Positions 1 through 10,135 of a stretch of DNA of 64,000 bases are shown piece after piece (within the stretch, counting starts at the first letter, position 1; each line of letters starts with the position of its first letter). Position numbers and translations under genes: made by a program. The notes below the pieces were generated by a model. That model did no database searches and was not told the DNA's origin. It saw nothing but the letters and a program-made list of their open reading frames with translations. This DNA is from Melitaea cinxia (Eukaryota; Arthropoda; Insecta; Lepidoptera; Nymphalidae): NCBI RefSeq assembly GCF_905220565.1, contig NC_059400.1, forward strand, positions 947,501 to 1,011,500, read 5' to 3'.

Positions 1-34
1 ATGCCCGGAAGTGGGATACTACAGACTGAATTGT
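1..34 (+). repeat. SINE-C 3' tail, cut by window start
   Basis: The first bases read ATGCCCGGAAGTGGGATACT and then ACAGACTGAA, a diverged copy of the tail 'TGCCCAGTAGTGGGATATTACAGGCTGAA' type seen at 29437-29516. The rest of the element lies outside the window. Confidence 0.6.
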
Positions 35-204
35 CTCCCTATACATTATTTTAAAGACGTAAACGTGCATTTGATACTCCTGGTGTGTCAGACGTCAATA
101 AGTTATGTGACCACTTACCATCAGAAACACTAAGTCTCGCTTGATACTCTAATTGTAAAAAAGAAATTGAAATACCTATGTATATAATAGACTATTATAT
201 ATTT

Positions 205-420
205 TGACTAGCCCGTTGACGCAGTTTGTAGTGACCCTGTTTTCTGCTCCGCGGGTTGTGGGTTCGATTCTGGGTCTAATATATATTTATTTCCATATCT
301 AGTATTTATATGTATGTATATCGAAAAAAAATGTGGCTATACCAGTCAGCTGTTACTTATAACATTCAGCCGCGTGTGTGTGTGTGTGTGTTGTAGATAT
401 TTAGATATTTATTTATATAT
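205..420 (+). repeat. SINE-A (tRNA-derived, Metulj-like)
   Basis: The tRNA-like head carries a pol III A-box-like GTTGACGCAGTTTGTAG and a B box GGTTCGATTC. It is followed by an AT-rich body, the conserved 'CAGTCAGCTGTTAC' block and a (GT)n run at 373-391. It shares head and body with copies at 17589, 39304, 47258 and 35234 (reverse). It is not a functional tRNA: the 3' half departs from a cloverleaf. Confidence 0.8.
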
Positions 421-935
421 ATTATATATTACATTTACACTATTTTAACCAGCTATTGTCAGTTTAATTTTAAATACCAATCAATTGCGTACCGTTTGTA
501 ATAAACTTTTTTAATTAGTCCAATTTCCATGAATCCGTACGAGACAAGGTGGTCATTTGATTGCAGAATCCTTACAATGTCTCACACGATGGAGCGACCG
601 ACGCATTAATTACTTTTTATTTAACAAACCGCTACAATGTATTTTATATACTTTTAAAATGCTTCCATTAAAGTGTTTAACAGTACTCGTCGTACAGTGG
701 TTGAGAGCTTTCGTAGAGAGTAACTTTACGCGCATTTTCTTAGCATTTACAATTTATATTTTTTTATTGATTTTAGGGACTTTTGTCCTACAAGGACACG
801 CCAGTCCCAATTTTTTATTATTATTATTATTATTTTTTTTTTCTTACTAGTATAAATAGATCGAGCATGACTGACATTATAAGGAAGTTGGGTAGATAGC
901 TGACGATAAAGGATAACATATATTTATTTATTGGA
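421..935. other. AT-rich unique stretch, no gene seen
   Basis: Nothing recognisable apart from a short (TTA)n run near 812-832. The 97-codon open frame at 557-850 opens on TTG and is hydrophobic because of T-rich DNA. I see no domain in it and do not call a gene. Confidence 0.5.
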
Positions 936-1195
936 CTAGCTTTGCCCGCGACTTCGTCCGCGTGGAGTTAAAAAAATATAGTTCAGTTTGCATAGTTATA
1001 AAATAAATAAAATTCTAATATAAAAGTAGCATAAGTTACTCTTTATTACATTAGCTACCTGCCCGTCCAAATCGGTCCAGCTGTTTCAGAAATTAGCCGA
1101 AACGAACAGACAGACAGACAAAAATTATAAAAAATGTTATTCTGTATTTGTACCGTGTATATATACACGAATTTAGTAAAAAGAGGTTATTTTAA
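936..1195 (+). repeat. Family R repeat
   Basis: Opens TTGCCCGCGACTTCGTCCGC and runs through 'TCGGTCCAGCTGTTTC' to an ACAGACAGACAG stretch and AAAATTATAAAAAATG. The same order of blocks is found at 8900-9200. This is a widespread lepidopteran interspersed repeat, probably the 3' end of a LINE or a SINE derived from one. The class is not certain. Confidence 0.7.
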
Positions 1196-1231
1196 TATTA
1201 CAAACAGACAGTCCAATTTTATTTATTTGTA

Positions 1232-1300
1232 TAAATAACCACGTAACATCCCACTGCTGGGCTTAGACCGCTTTCTCCATGTAGGTTAAGGGTCAAGGCT
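1232..1300 (-). repeat. SINE-C 3' fragment, antisense
   Basis: Contains AACATCCCACTGCTGGGCTT followed by CTCCATGTAGG, the reverse complement of the SINE-C tail. It is truncated and diverged. Confidence 0.6.
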
Positions 1301-1680
1301 TAATATAAGAATAAAATATTAACAATTTTTGATTAAATCAAAATATATGTATTTGATATTAGAACTTAGAAGACAACAAACTCAGCCCGAATCTGAATGC
1401 GCGCCGTCTCTATCATTAAATAGTGATACTAATTAATTATTCTTATTGTAATTGAAATCAATCGCATAAAATTATAGAAAAGCAATAAATACCCAGTTTA
1501 CGTACTTAGACAAATGCTGCTGTATACCCTTTTTCCAAAATACCAGTAATTAAATTTATCATTAAAATTTTCTACAGTATCATTATCATTATATAAAAAA
1601 AAAATTATAATTAAAGTAGACAAAGCACACAAAACAGTCTGTATAGAGTAGTGTGAACAATACTGGGATAAACACCTCGG
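1301..1680. other. No feature recognised
   Basis: AT-rich sequence without similarity to the other families in this window. The reverse-strand frame at 1498-1698 has no recognisable domain. Confidence 0.5.
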
Positions 1681-1785
1681 CCACACGGGCTCGCACATGC
1701 AGCGATGACGTCAGCGACAACCTGTCGCCCGCGCCGTGTAATTAAACCCGTCCTGGCTAGAGATGGGACGGGTGTATCAATTGTA
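1681..1785. promoter_or_regulatory. GC-rich island with CRE and hairpin, possible regulatory segment
   Basis: A perfect CREB/ATF-type site TGACGTCA lies at 1706-1713. It is followed by a CpG-rich stretch and an inverted repeat ACCCGTCC ... GGACGGGT (about 1746-1773). No TATA box or coding start is attached to it. The regulatory role is inferred only from composition and motifs. Confidence 0.3.
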
Positions 1786-2897
1786 AGTTATAATGTCGAT
1801 GAATTGTATTTATTATAAATTTTTCTTTAATTTTTTTTTATATTCATGAGTAGTTGATTCCTATTTTGTTATGTTGCGGATTTTCTGTGTATAATAATAT
1901 TGATGTCACTGTGTTTTTTTTTATGTAAAAATTTCTTTGCCGCGTTGGGCACTTTTTGGCAGGGGAAAATCTGGGAGTGTTAAAAAAGGGGTTAGCGTCA
2001 ACGATATGCTCGTGACTTGCAGGCAGCGGCCGTGGGCTGTGCGTGTTAGACGCTTTTTGGATGAGTGAAATCTCGTGAATTCGCGTCACCGATATACTTA
2101 TAGCAGTATATTATAGATCGAAAAATTAAAAAATTATGAAATTTCAAATTTTAATACTTAAAGTTCTAAGTTTTCACTTCTATACCGATAGAAGTAGTCT
2201 GTATAACTGCCATATTTATTTCTGATTTTCTTTTTTTCTATGTTTAATGAATTGGGTTATGTTTGTTAGATGTAAGTAAGAAACAAAAAAAAATAATTAA
2301 TTAATAATGAAATATTGTACTTGTTATTATATTGTTTATAAATGTTTAAGTTTTAAATTACTTTAACTTTTCCTTTTTTTATTTTGTGATTCATATAAAT
2401 TCTCAAAGTAGCATATTTTTCACTTTGATTTATAATGTTAAATACCTACATCTGATAATACCGGCAAATAGGATTGTAGCTTCTGGTAAAAAATAATCAA
2501 AAAGAGTCTCAGCACTTACTGTTTTAAAAATTATCAATACACTAAAAAGAGCAGATATTTAGTTTGAACAGTTTATCGACATATAATCCCACATCAAGTG
2601 TCCATCACTAGCGCCGACCCCCGCGGCACCTCGTTTTATTAAGGCGCGTTTTTTGTGCGGACACACGTGCTCGCCATACCTCGCCCGTCTCGGGATAAAG
2701 TTCTTTGCTTTGTACACTTATTACGAGTATGTACGTGCTTTCGATGTCATATATTGAATACTTGATTTATGACTATCGAGTCTGTAAATATTGATATCGA
2801 TATTTTTTTAGATTTTCGATAAGTAGGTACGTTCTTATTTGATTATATTTTAATATTTTTATAATGATTTTTTATATTGATGTATGATTGTTTTGAT
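1786..2897. other. AT-rich unique DNA with one GC-richer island (2605-2710)
   Basis: Mostly homopolymer-rich sequence with no gene. The island at 2605-2710 contains CCCCCGCGGCACC and an ACACGTGCTCG E-box-like site, which could be regulatory but has no other support. Confidence 0.4.
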
Positions 2898-3077
2898 ATT
2901 TGTTAAAACAAATTGAGATTTTAAAGCGATTATTCTTTTTAAAAGTGACCACCGATTCGGTGTGTAGATTTTGCAGAGAAGAATCGGCAAGAAACTCCGC
3001 AGTTACTCTTTTGAAAATACTATATAAACTGTGTTTTAGTACAAAATTTGTAATATCTTGCATGAAATACAGCGTCA
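2898..3077 (-). repeat. LINE 3' untranslated region, antisense
   Basis: On the minus strand this follows the RT fragment at 3078-3326. It includes AAGAGTAACTGCGGAGTTTC and TTCTCTGCAAAATCTACAC. The same blocks recur at 31222-31290 (+) and 63080-63150 (-), so three insertions of one LINE family share this 3' UTR. Confidence 0.75.
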
Positions 3078-3326
3078 CTAAGTCCACACATCTTTATCAA
3101 CTATGTAACCATGCACCGAATAATACGCTTTATCTATTAATTTCTTTTTGATAAATACTTTAAATTGATGTTGAGATAATTGCAAAATTATTCGTGGAAT
3201 TTTATTATACATGCGAATACCATAACCCAGAAAGGAGATGTTTACTTTGCGCAGTCGGAAACTTGGAGTTACAATTTTGTTATTCCTTCTCGTGTTTACA
3301 CTGTGATTGTATTTATAACAAAACAA
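3078..3326 (-). pseudogene. C-terminus of a jockey-type LINE reverse transcriptase (truncated)
   Basis: Up to 82 readable codons end at a TAG complementary to 3078-3080. The order of blocks is the one I know from the C-terminal tail of insect jockey-like polyproteins: an 'NTRRNNKIVTP' stretch, 'GIRMYNKIPR', a 'FKVFIKKKLIDKAYYSV' helix and a final 'YIVDKDVW'. The catalytic RT and endonuclease regions are absent, so the element is 5'-truncated at about 3327. The open frame begins on a non-ATG codon and is not a gene. It is continuous with the LINE 3' UTR at 2898-3077. It belongs to a different lineage from the LINE at 58193-60040. Confidence 0.7.
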
Positions 3327-3431
3327 TCAATACTCTTGATACAGTTACTGTTATAATAGATAGATAAATAGTAAATTGTGGTAAGAGATAGACTGTTATT
3401 AAAAATGTTTCATTATTATTTTTAGTTGTGT

Positions 3432-3786
3432 CATCATCATCATCATCATTACAGCCTATACAGTCCACTGCTGGACATAGGCCTCCAGAAGTTTACGCCA
3501 AAAATAACGTGAACTCATGTGCTTTGCCCATAGTTACCACGCTGGACAGGCGGGTTGGTAACCGCAGGGCTGGCTTTGTCGCACCGAGGACGCTGCTGCC
3601 CGTCTTCGGCCTGTGTATTTCAAAGCCAGCAGTTGGATGGTTATCCCGCCACCGGTCGGCTTTTTAAGTTCCATGGTGGTAGTGGAACTGTGTTATCCCT
3701 TAATCGCCTCTTACGACACCCACGGGAAGAGAAGGGGTGGCTATATTCTTCATTGCCGTAAACACACACGTAGCCACACAGTACAG
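3432..3786 (-). repeat. SINE-B, full-length, with target-site duplication
   Basis: A (CAT)n run marks its A-rich-tail equivalent on the left. The body reads CAGTCCACTGCTGGACATAG through to GTGTCGTAAGAGG-type sequence on the other strand and ends at TAGCCACACAGTAC. The 10-bp direct repeat TTAGTTGTGT sits at 3422-3431 and 3787-3796, which fits LINE-mediated retroposition. All open frames here are repeat translations. Confidence 0.8.
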
Positions 3787-3796
3787 TTAGTTGTGT

Positions 3797-4110
3797 AGAT
3801 GGGTTTTTCATGTAAGGAAACTGCTTGACAAGAGTATTGAATTTTTATCTTGTTAGAATCAAACTTGGAGGGATAAGTTTTTATTGTTTAAAACATAATG
3901 TTTTCGAATGGTAAAATGTAAACAATACGAACAAAGATGGGTAAATCGAAATGAATCCAAAACTTTAAAGTTTTTTAATATTATAGTGTCATACATATTT
4001 ATAATTAAAACCATAGAAAATTACTATTTACAAATAATTCACAAAAAAAAAATGGTACCACATATTCTACTTTTTCTAAAGGTTGAAAACACCGCTTTTC
4101 AAACAGAAAG
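3797..4110. other. No feature recognised
   Basis: Unique AT-rich sequence. The open frame at 3908-4117 is lysine/isoleucine-rich, has no domain and is probably chance. Confidence 0.45.
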
Positions 4111-4327
4111 GGTATAAAAGCGTACGTAACGAAAAGCACTGATTACCGAGCGCGTTTTTTTTTTTTGTCAACTTCAACGAAATTCATATTCAGTTCGCGA
4201 ATAAAAAAAGGTGTTGAGAGTTTTTCGGCAAGTCGAAATGAATTCACGCAGCCGGCTAGCAACGTGGACGCAAAAAATGACCGACACGGAACAGAAACTG
4301 TGAAACTAATAAAACCCGTAGGTGAGT
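4111..4327 (+). promoter_or_regulatory. Possible TATA promoter and non-coding first exon
   Basis: GGTATAAAAGCG at 4111-4122 is a good TATA box. An arthropod-type initiator TCAGTT lies at 4190-4195, but it is 77 bp downstream of the TATA box, too far to be its partner. A near-perfect splice donor AG/GTGAGT falls at 4321/4322. The only ATG between them (4239) opens a short frame that stops before the donor, so any exon would be 5' UTR. The sequence is GC-richer than its flanks. Transcription is an inference. Confidence 0.3.
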
Positions 4328-4677
4328 ACGATGGGTCCATTGAGGACAGGCTGTTTTAAACTTTTTTGTATCATCGTGGATATGTAAGGAATTTATTAAA
4401 GTCTGGTGTGTTTGTGCTTGTGGAGACTTGATTAGTTAATTTATAATTAAATTGTGTATCAGTTATAGAAGCAAGTTAAGATATTACTATCTGGTTCTAC
4501 TTTACAGACACCTATTTAACATCATAAATACGATTTATTTATTTATCTAAAACTTTTTTGAAAACTTTAAAATTAGGTTTTTTTAATACACAGGTATACA
4601 TTTCTTACAAATTCTTCTTAACAGAATGCAAATCAGTAGCAGTTGAATTTTATCAACAAAATAAAAATAAACGATTG

Positions 4678-4894
4678 TTGCTTTAGACCAGACGACTGAA
4701 GTAAAACTTCTTTAGAAATAGGCCTGCACAATAGACCTGCACTATGTCTTAGATATAGGTACAAAACGTAACTGGCTTTGAGAGAAAGAGCTCTTGCTTC
4801 GCTCGTCTCACCCTATAACACTTTTCGTAACGCTCTCGTTACGCATTCACCAGCTCACTCTCCAAGTCAAGCATGCGTAAAGAAGTTTTACTTC
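4678..4894 (-). mobile_element. Family E MITE-like element, antisense
   Basis: Starts TGCTTTAGACCAGACGACTG. The imperfect palindrome GAAGTAAAACTTC is at 4698-4710, and its partner GAAGTTTTACTTC closes the element at 4882-4894, so the ends are inverted repeats of about 17 bp. The interior 'CGTAACGCTCTCGTTACGC' block is shared with five other copies (34967, 48487, 51611, 55101, 56829). It has no coding capacity. Confidence 0.7.
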
Positions 4895-5055
4895 GAGAAT
4901 TCAATACTTTCAAGGTGTTTTCAAAGTTTCCAGTTTTTCATTTCGACTTACGTACTACTAAACTAACTAAAACTAACTAGGGAACTACCCTACCAACGTA
5001 CAATATAAGTGGTAACTCATTATTCATAGGTATCTACATTACTTCGTGTTTGACA
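4895..5055. other. No feature recognised
   Basis: Short unique spacer between family E and the CRE-containing segment. Confidence 0.4.
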
Positions 5056-5200
5056 TTCTCTGACCTGATTTTCGAGGCTTTGACGGGCAACTCGGCGTGA
5101 CGTCATCAAAGCGGCTAATTGTCGTGACGTCAGACCGCGTCAGGTCACCGTGCATTATAAATGACGCATAGTTTCAGTAGGGGTTTGTGTGTTCAGACCG
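5056..5200 (+). promoter_or_regulatory. Possible promoter with two CRE sites
   Basis: Two perfect TGACGTCA sites (5098-5105 and 5125-5132) are flanked by nuclear-receptor half-sites TGACCT (5061-5066) and AGGTCA (5142-5147). They are followed by TATAAA (5156-5161) and initiator-like TCAGTA (5174-5179) and TCAGA (5193-5197). The order is what a core promoter with proximal elements would show, but spacing from TATA to initiator (about 20 or 39 bp) is not ideal. No exon is visible downstream. Confidence 0.4.
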
Positions 5201-5884
5201 AACGTATGTATATTGTAACAAAATTGTATAGATTTCGTAGGGTATGCGAGTTTTACTCTTAAATATAACGCTAATAATATTCTAATATAACGGCTGTGAT
5301 CTAATTGTCGATTTATGACTCTATTATGTGACTGAATTTTAGTATCACTGCCATCGAAAAATCATTATGACAGCATTATGAGGATATCAAACTTTGCCTC
5401 GTCCAAATATGTACAATTAAGATATTCTAATTTTGTAATTTGTATTTGTAAAAGAGGTACTTCGATATCATTATTTTTAATTTTTCGGCTCACAAGTTTG
5501 TATCTTGTCCCCGTATTACGCACAGAAACTAGTGCAAGAATTTAAAATAGTTTTTATATGATTTAAATACATTCTTTTGTTTTTGACAAATTGAATGTTG
5601 TTAAAAGCATAACTCGAGAATGGCTGGCTTATTTTTTCTATGTTCCTCCCTTTTTATGGGCCTTAGCACACGGAAGGTTTTAAATACACAAAAAAATCTA
5701 TATAAATAAAAATCTTTTAACTTTTGACAAAACGAAGTCTGTCCGGCCAGTTAGTCCTTAAATATTATAGTTTTTTTTTTTTGTAAAAGCAAGCCTTTTT
5801 AGTTGACGTAGGAGGAAATATACAAGATCTGGTTAAGTAACTCAAGTATTGTGTGTTTCTGTGATGAGTAAGGTAATCAGGGAT
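5201..5884. other. No gene recognised
   Basis: AT-rich. 5640-5780 contains 'AAATCTATATAAATAAAAAT' followed by 'ACAAAACGAAGTCTGTCCGG', resembling a degraded interspersed repeat that I cannot classify. Confidence 0.4.
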
Positions 5885-5965
5885 CTGCTTCTGGTGTTGC
5901 AGGCGTCTATAAGCTACGGAAATCGTTTAGCATCAGGTGAGCCGTGCGTTTGATTGCCGAACTAG
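5885..5965 (+). repeat. Family D fragment
   Basis: TTGCAGGCGTCTATAAGCTA followed by GCATCAGGTGAGCCGTGCGTTTG. This is a diverged match to the same blocks at 37365-37430. Confidence 0.55.
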
Positions 5966-5994
5966 TGATACCTACCTACCTATAGAGAAAAATA

Positions 5995-6857
5995 ATTGTG
6001 TTTGCTCGCAAACATAAAAAAAACCGACTTCGATTACATCGACAAGTAATACAACGTAAGAATCGAATCAGTAATCGATCTCGATCAAATTAAAATGGGA
6101 CTACAATACAAGTAGGTACCAGCTTTCGAATAAAACAAGAATCATCATAATTGTGTTTGCAGGCAAACAAAGAAAAACCGACTTCAATTATATCGACAAG
6201 TAATACAACGTAGGTAGACGAAAAAATAGTCAAGTAAATACGCATTATCAAAGATTATTCCAAAAGTTGTAATCAGATCTCGATGAAATTTAAATGTGAC
6301 CACATGATAAACAGCTTTCGATTAACTTAAAAACCATCAAAATCGATACACCCAGTAAAAAGTTATGCGGATTTTCAAGAGTTTCCCTCGATTTATCTAG
6401 GACCCCACCATCAGTTCCTGGTTTCCTTATCATGGTACCACACCTATCATATCTAATTTCCAACAAAAAATAATTATCAAAATCGGTTCATAAGCGACGA
6501 AGTTATCCCCGAACATACATAAATATATATATATATACATACGGTCGAATTGAGTAACCTCCTTTTTTGAAGTCGGTTAAAAATCGGTATACCCAGTGAA
6601 AAGTTATTGTGGTAGGTATAATACGATGTAGGTCGATGAAAAAATAGTGAAGTAAATACGCATTATTAGATATAATTCAAAGAGTTTCTTACACTTTATG
6701 ACTTTCAGATCTCAATTAAATTTAAATAGAACAACATAACACGCACCACCTTTCGATTAAAAAAAAAATCAGTCCACCCAGTCAAAAGTTTTACGGTAAC
6801 ATACGTAAAAAAAATTAATCGAATTGAGAACTTCCTCCTTCTTTGGAAGTCGGTTAA
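5995..6857 (+). mobile_element. Family S element, interrupted by a second family S copy
   Basis: The outer copy starts AATTGTGTTTGCTCGCAAAC, carries 'AACCGACTTCGATTACATCG', is broken near 6148, and resumes at about 6590 with AATCGGTATACCCAGTG. It ends at GGAAGTCGGTTA. The inner copy occupies about 6149-6588 and has both of its own ends. The start contains the perfect hairpin GTTTGC-TC-GCAAAC. No coding capacity. The family is common in Lepidoptera and non-autonomous; its superfamily is not clear from sequence. Confidence 0.75.
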
Positions 6858-7410
6858 AAAATAAGGCATTGCGAACAAAATCACGAGTAGGTACAGTTAA
6901 CTATAAATCTCAGTAATTCGCACAACTCACGCCACCTTTGGAATCGTTTTTACAGCTTCGAACTCCAAGTGACATTGTTATATTCATTTTATTCCCGCCA
7001 TAAGATTGCAGTTCGCAATAAAATAGTTAGGGACGCCGTGAGATTGGAAAAGTTCAGTCGTTTATGACACCGAGCTTAGCTGATTTGTCGTTGAAGATAC
7101 CTCTAACGATATTTCGATATTAATGTTAGAAATTTGAGATTAAATATTTTTTTCAATCCTAATATCTACTAAGTATAAAATAGCAAGATCAACTTTTTTT
7201 TTGGTTTGGTAGCACTATAAAATCAATTACCTAGGTATTATGTAGGTATAGTACCTACCTACTTAATTAGGTAATTAGTTTAAAGACCTTACAATTAATG
7301 TTTATTTATTATTCTGTTTTATTTACTGTTATAGCTACTATATGCCTGTGCTTAGAAGCGAGTTCTGTTAAAATATTAATTGTATAACTAGTGTCAATTA
7401 TACATAATTA
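6858..7410. other. No feature recognised
   Basis: Unique AT-rich sequence. A block at 6900-7080 (CACAACTCACGCCACCTTTG onward) is slightly GC-richer but has no identifiable content. Confidence 0.4.
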
Positions 7411-7628
7411 TTAGCTGACCCCGCAAATGTTGTTTTGCCATATATGTTATTAACCCCCTGAACTCCCTCCCCCTTATAGCTTAGGGGTATAAAAATAGAT
7501 GTTGGCTAATTCTCACACCTACCTAATGTGCACACAATTACACAAAATTTCATAAAAATCGAACCAGCCGTTTCGAAGGAGTATGGTAACTAATATTGTG
7601 ACACGAGAATTTTATACATAAAAAGATA
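7411..7628 (+). repeat. Interspersed repeat opening AGCTGACCCCGCAAATG
   Basis: Opens TAGCTGACCCCGCAAATGTT, passes through 'AACCAGCCGTTTCGAAGGAG' and ends GTGACACGAGAATTTTATAC. The reverse complement of the same structure is at 36786-37065, so this is a real repeat family of unknown class. Confidence 0.65.
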
Positions 7629-8525
7629 ACCCAGTAATAGAAGTTTGGAATGAGGGAAAAGCAGTCTGTTCATCAATTACCCATTCGTTTGCTGTTAGGT
7701 TTTCTTTAGTACCTGTACCATCGATATCACTTAGCATCTTGGCATCAAATGAAAGACAAAAGGTTTTCATCCAATTAACCGAATTCTTTTCTAACTTATA
7801 TTGAGATTTCCTGCACGAGATATTTTTAGTGATATGGAGGAAATCAATTTATTTCATAGTTACAATACTATGAAATGAAGATAATTATACAACGGAATAT
7901 TTATAATCATTTCCAATTTTCATTATCTAATAATATTATCATTTGCCGGTTAAATATTATTTTTATTTACCGCACGGTTCATAGGCAGTTTCACTATACA
8001 TATTCGAAGCCCTACAATTTAATTCAGACGAAACCGCGCCACAAGTCTTGTATAAGTAATATAAAGCGTCAATTTTATAGCTACCACCTACCCAATACGC
8101 CATTAGCACGAAGTGTGCGTCGTGGCGGCGCCTACCACAGATTTGCATACTGGCGTCACAAAGTAAACATATGCCACTATTTTCAAGGCTTTATTTATAT
8201 TTACTTTTTAAGAATTTGCGTTGTTTTTTACGTCTGATGAAAATGTAAAAAACGCCTTTCATATAAATAAGTACCCACTTATAATATTTCTTACCCGAGT
8301 TTTCTGACATCACAATTGAATACAAAACATCACAGATATCAGAATATGGCGCAGAAATCAGAATTGTTTCGATTTTTTTTTCTGTAGTCGAAACTCAAAA
8401 CACTGTAAAAATATCGCGTGTTAGTTTAAGATAAAAATAAATTGATTAAAAACGAAAATACTTTAACAATAATAAATAAATAAATCCCTACCGCTTTCAC
8501 TACGCCTGTGTCCTATATGCCCAAA
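7629..8525. other. No gene recognised
   Basis: Unique AT-rich DNA. The 120-codon frame at 7875-8237 has no domain. The short GC-richer block at about 8090-8165 has nothing identifiable. Confidence 0.4.
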
Positions 8526-8640
8526 TGTTGTCTGGAAGAGACCGCTACTTTAGCGATAAGACCGCCTTTATACACTGTTTTTTATTTGTAATAGGTATGT
8601 TATTGTGTTGATTGTTGTTGTGTACATAAAGAGTATCTAT
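8526..8640 (+). repeat. LINE 3' end with conserved hairpin
   Basis: GTCTGGAAGAGACCGCTACT then TTAGCGATAAGACCGCC contains an imperfect stem (CGCTA ... TAGCG). It is followed by a T-rich region and TACATAAAGAGTATCTATC. The copy at 54752-54868 has the same order, so this is the 3' end of a non-LTR element. Confidence 0.6.
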
Positions 8641-8755
8641 CTATATATAAATAAATAAATATTTACAACATACACACACGGTCACCTGTTCCGAAAGTAA
8701 GCATCTTAATGCTTGTGTTATAGGTAACAGCCGACTGGTATGGCTACATAATAAT
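8641..8755 (-). repeat. SINE-A 3' part, antisense
   Basis: Contains (TAAA)n, ACACACACGGTCACCTGTTC and AACAGCCGACTGGTATGGCT, the reverse complement of the SINE-A body. The tRNA-like head is missing. Confidence 0.65.
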
Positions 8756-8899
8756 TTAGAAACTCAGTCCCAAGTACAAAAAACTTCAAAATAAGGTTTG
8801 TGCGAAAACAAAACGATCATTGCTTAGTAAAAACATAATCCTCAAATTAAATAATTAGAAAAATATCAATACTAAGAAGTAGGAGATATACTTACCTAC

Positions 8900-9200
8900 C
8901 TACAAACTGTGCCCGCGACTTCATCGTAGAATCTAACTCAAAAGCTATTGTTCAGTTCGCAGAGTTCTAAAACAAATAAACTTCTAAAATAAAAGTAGCC
9001 TTAATTACTCATTATTACATTAGCTATCTGTCAGTGAAAGTCCCGTCAAAATTGGTCCAGCCGTTTCAAAAATTAACCCAAACAAACACAGACGGACGGA
9101 TAGACAGACACAAATTGTAAAAAATGCTATTTTAGTATGTGTACCGTGTATGTAGGTACGTGTGTACATTCATAAGCATTTAGCGGTTAATTTAATATTA
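8900..9200 (+). repeat. Family R repeat
   Basis: GTGCCCGCGACTTCATCG, then 'TGTTCAGTTCGCAGAG', then 'AAAATTGGTCCAGCCGTTTC', then ACAGACGGACGGATAGACAG. This matches the copy at 936-1195 block for block. Confidence 0.7.
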
Positions 9201-9538
9201 TAAACAGAAATTCCAAATTTAAATTATTTGTATAGATACAGATACCTATATATTATTAACAAGATAAACATTTTACGCATCAAAAAATCTCATTATTCGT
9301 ATAAAAAATTCGAAACCTTAAACAACAATAGCGAACATCGCGGCCTGAGAGCAACTTCTGCAGCGCAACGCTCGTTAAAACTTCACCGGCGTTCCTTAGT
9401 TTACCTTTAAACTATTCCATTCGCGTTCAGAATAAATTTTACATTTTAATACATTTTTTTTAAAGTTATAGAACATATTTAATGATGCAAAAAGATGGCT
9501 ATGTAACAATCTCTATAATCTAAGCCAAATATATATTA
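9201..9538. other. No feature recognised
   Basis: Unique sequence. 9335-9430 is GC-richer (AACATCGCGGCCTGAGAGC and CTTCACCGGCGTTCC) but without recognisable coding or motif structure. Confidence 0.4.
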
Positions 9539-10135
9539 CTAGCTGGGCCCACGACTTCGTTCGCGTTTTGGGTGTTTACATTCTTAACGTGATTCTTTAA
9601 ATTGCCATAACTTTTTTATTTATGAACCGATTGCCATTAAACAAACCCTAACTGTTAAGTGAGGCATACCACAATATATTAATGATAACCACATCTAAAT
9701 GGAACCACATAAAATGTGCTGTGTGGCTACGGCACTAAAGAATTTAGCCACCCCCTCTCTTCCCGTGGGTGTCGTAAGAGGCGACTAAGGGATAACACAG
9801 TTCCACAACCACCTTGGAACTTAAGAAGCCGACCGATGGCGGGATAACCATCCAACTGCTGGCTTTGAAATACACAGGCCGAAGACGGTCAGCAGCCTCT
9901 TCGGTGCGATAAAGCCAGTACTGCGGTCACCAACCCGCCTGCCCAGCGTGGTGACTATGGGCAAAACACATGAGTTCACGTTATTTTTGGCGTAAACTTG
10001 TGGAGGCCTATGTCCAGCAGTGGACTGTATCTATAGGCCGTAATGATGAACCACATCTAAATGGGATACGCTGATGTTTCTGAGATTAGCGTGCGAAAAA
10101 GCACAGACAAACAGACAAAATTCTAACAATCGTTA
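9539..10135 (+). repeat. Family R-like repeat, split by a SINE-B insertion
   Basis: Opens CTAGCTGGGCCCACGACTTC. After the inserted SINE-B (9703-10048) it resumes with GGATACGCTGATGTTTCTGA and the AAGCACAGACAAACAGACAA tail. The interruption makes this older than the SINE-B copy inside it. Confidence 0.65.
9703..10048 (+). repeat. SINE-B, full-length, with 16-bp target-site duplication
   Basis: CTGTGTGGCTACGGCACTAA head, GTGGGTGTCGTAAGAGGCGA, CACCAACCCGCCTGCCCAGC and TATGTCCAGCAGTGGACTG tail. The direct repeat AACCACATCTAAATGG is at 9687-9702 and 10049-10064. About 14 extra bases (AACCACATAAAATG) lie before the usual head and partly copy the target site. Confidence 0.85.

Noticed and set aside
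3428..3798. Three overlapping frames with relatives at 27481, 42118, 54359 and 55718
   Set aside because: All are readings of SINE-B; differing frames and stops among copies show no coding constraint.
5995..6857. CRISPR-like or tandem array because of recurring TACAACGTAG blocks
   Set aside because: The recurrences are internal blocks of family S plus a nested copy, with irregular spacing; CRISPR is not expected in an insect nuclear genome.
7875..8237. 120-codon open frame
   Set aside because: AT-rich composition and no domain or homology that I recognise.
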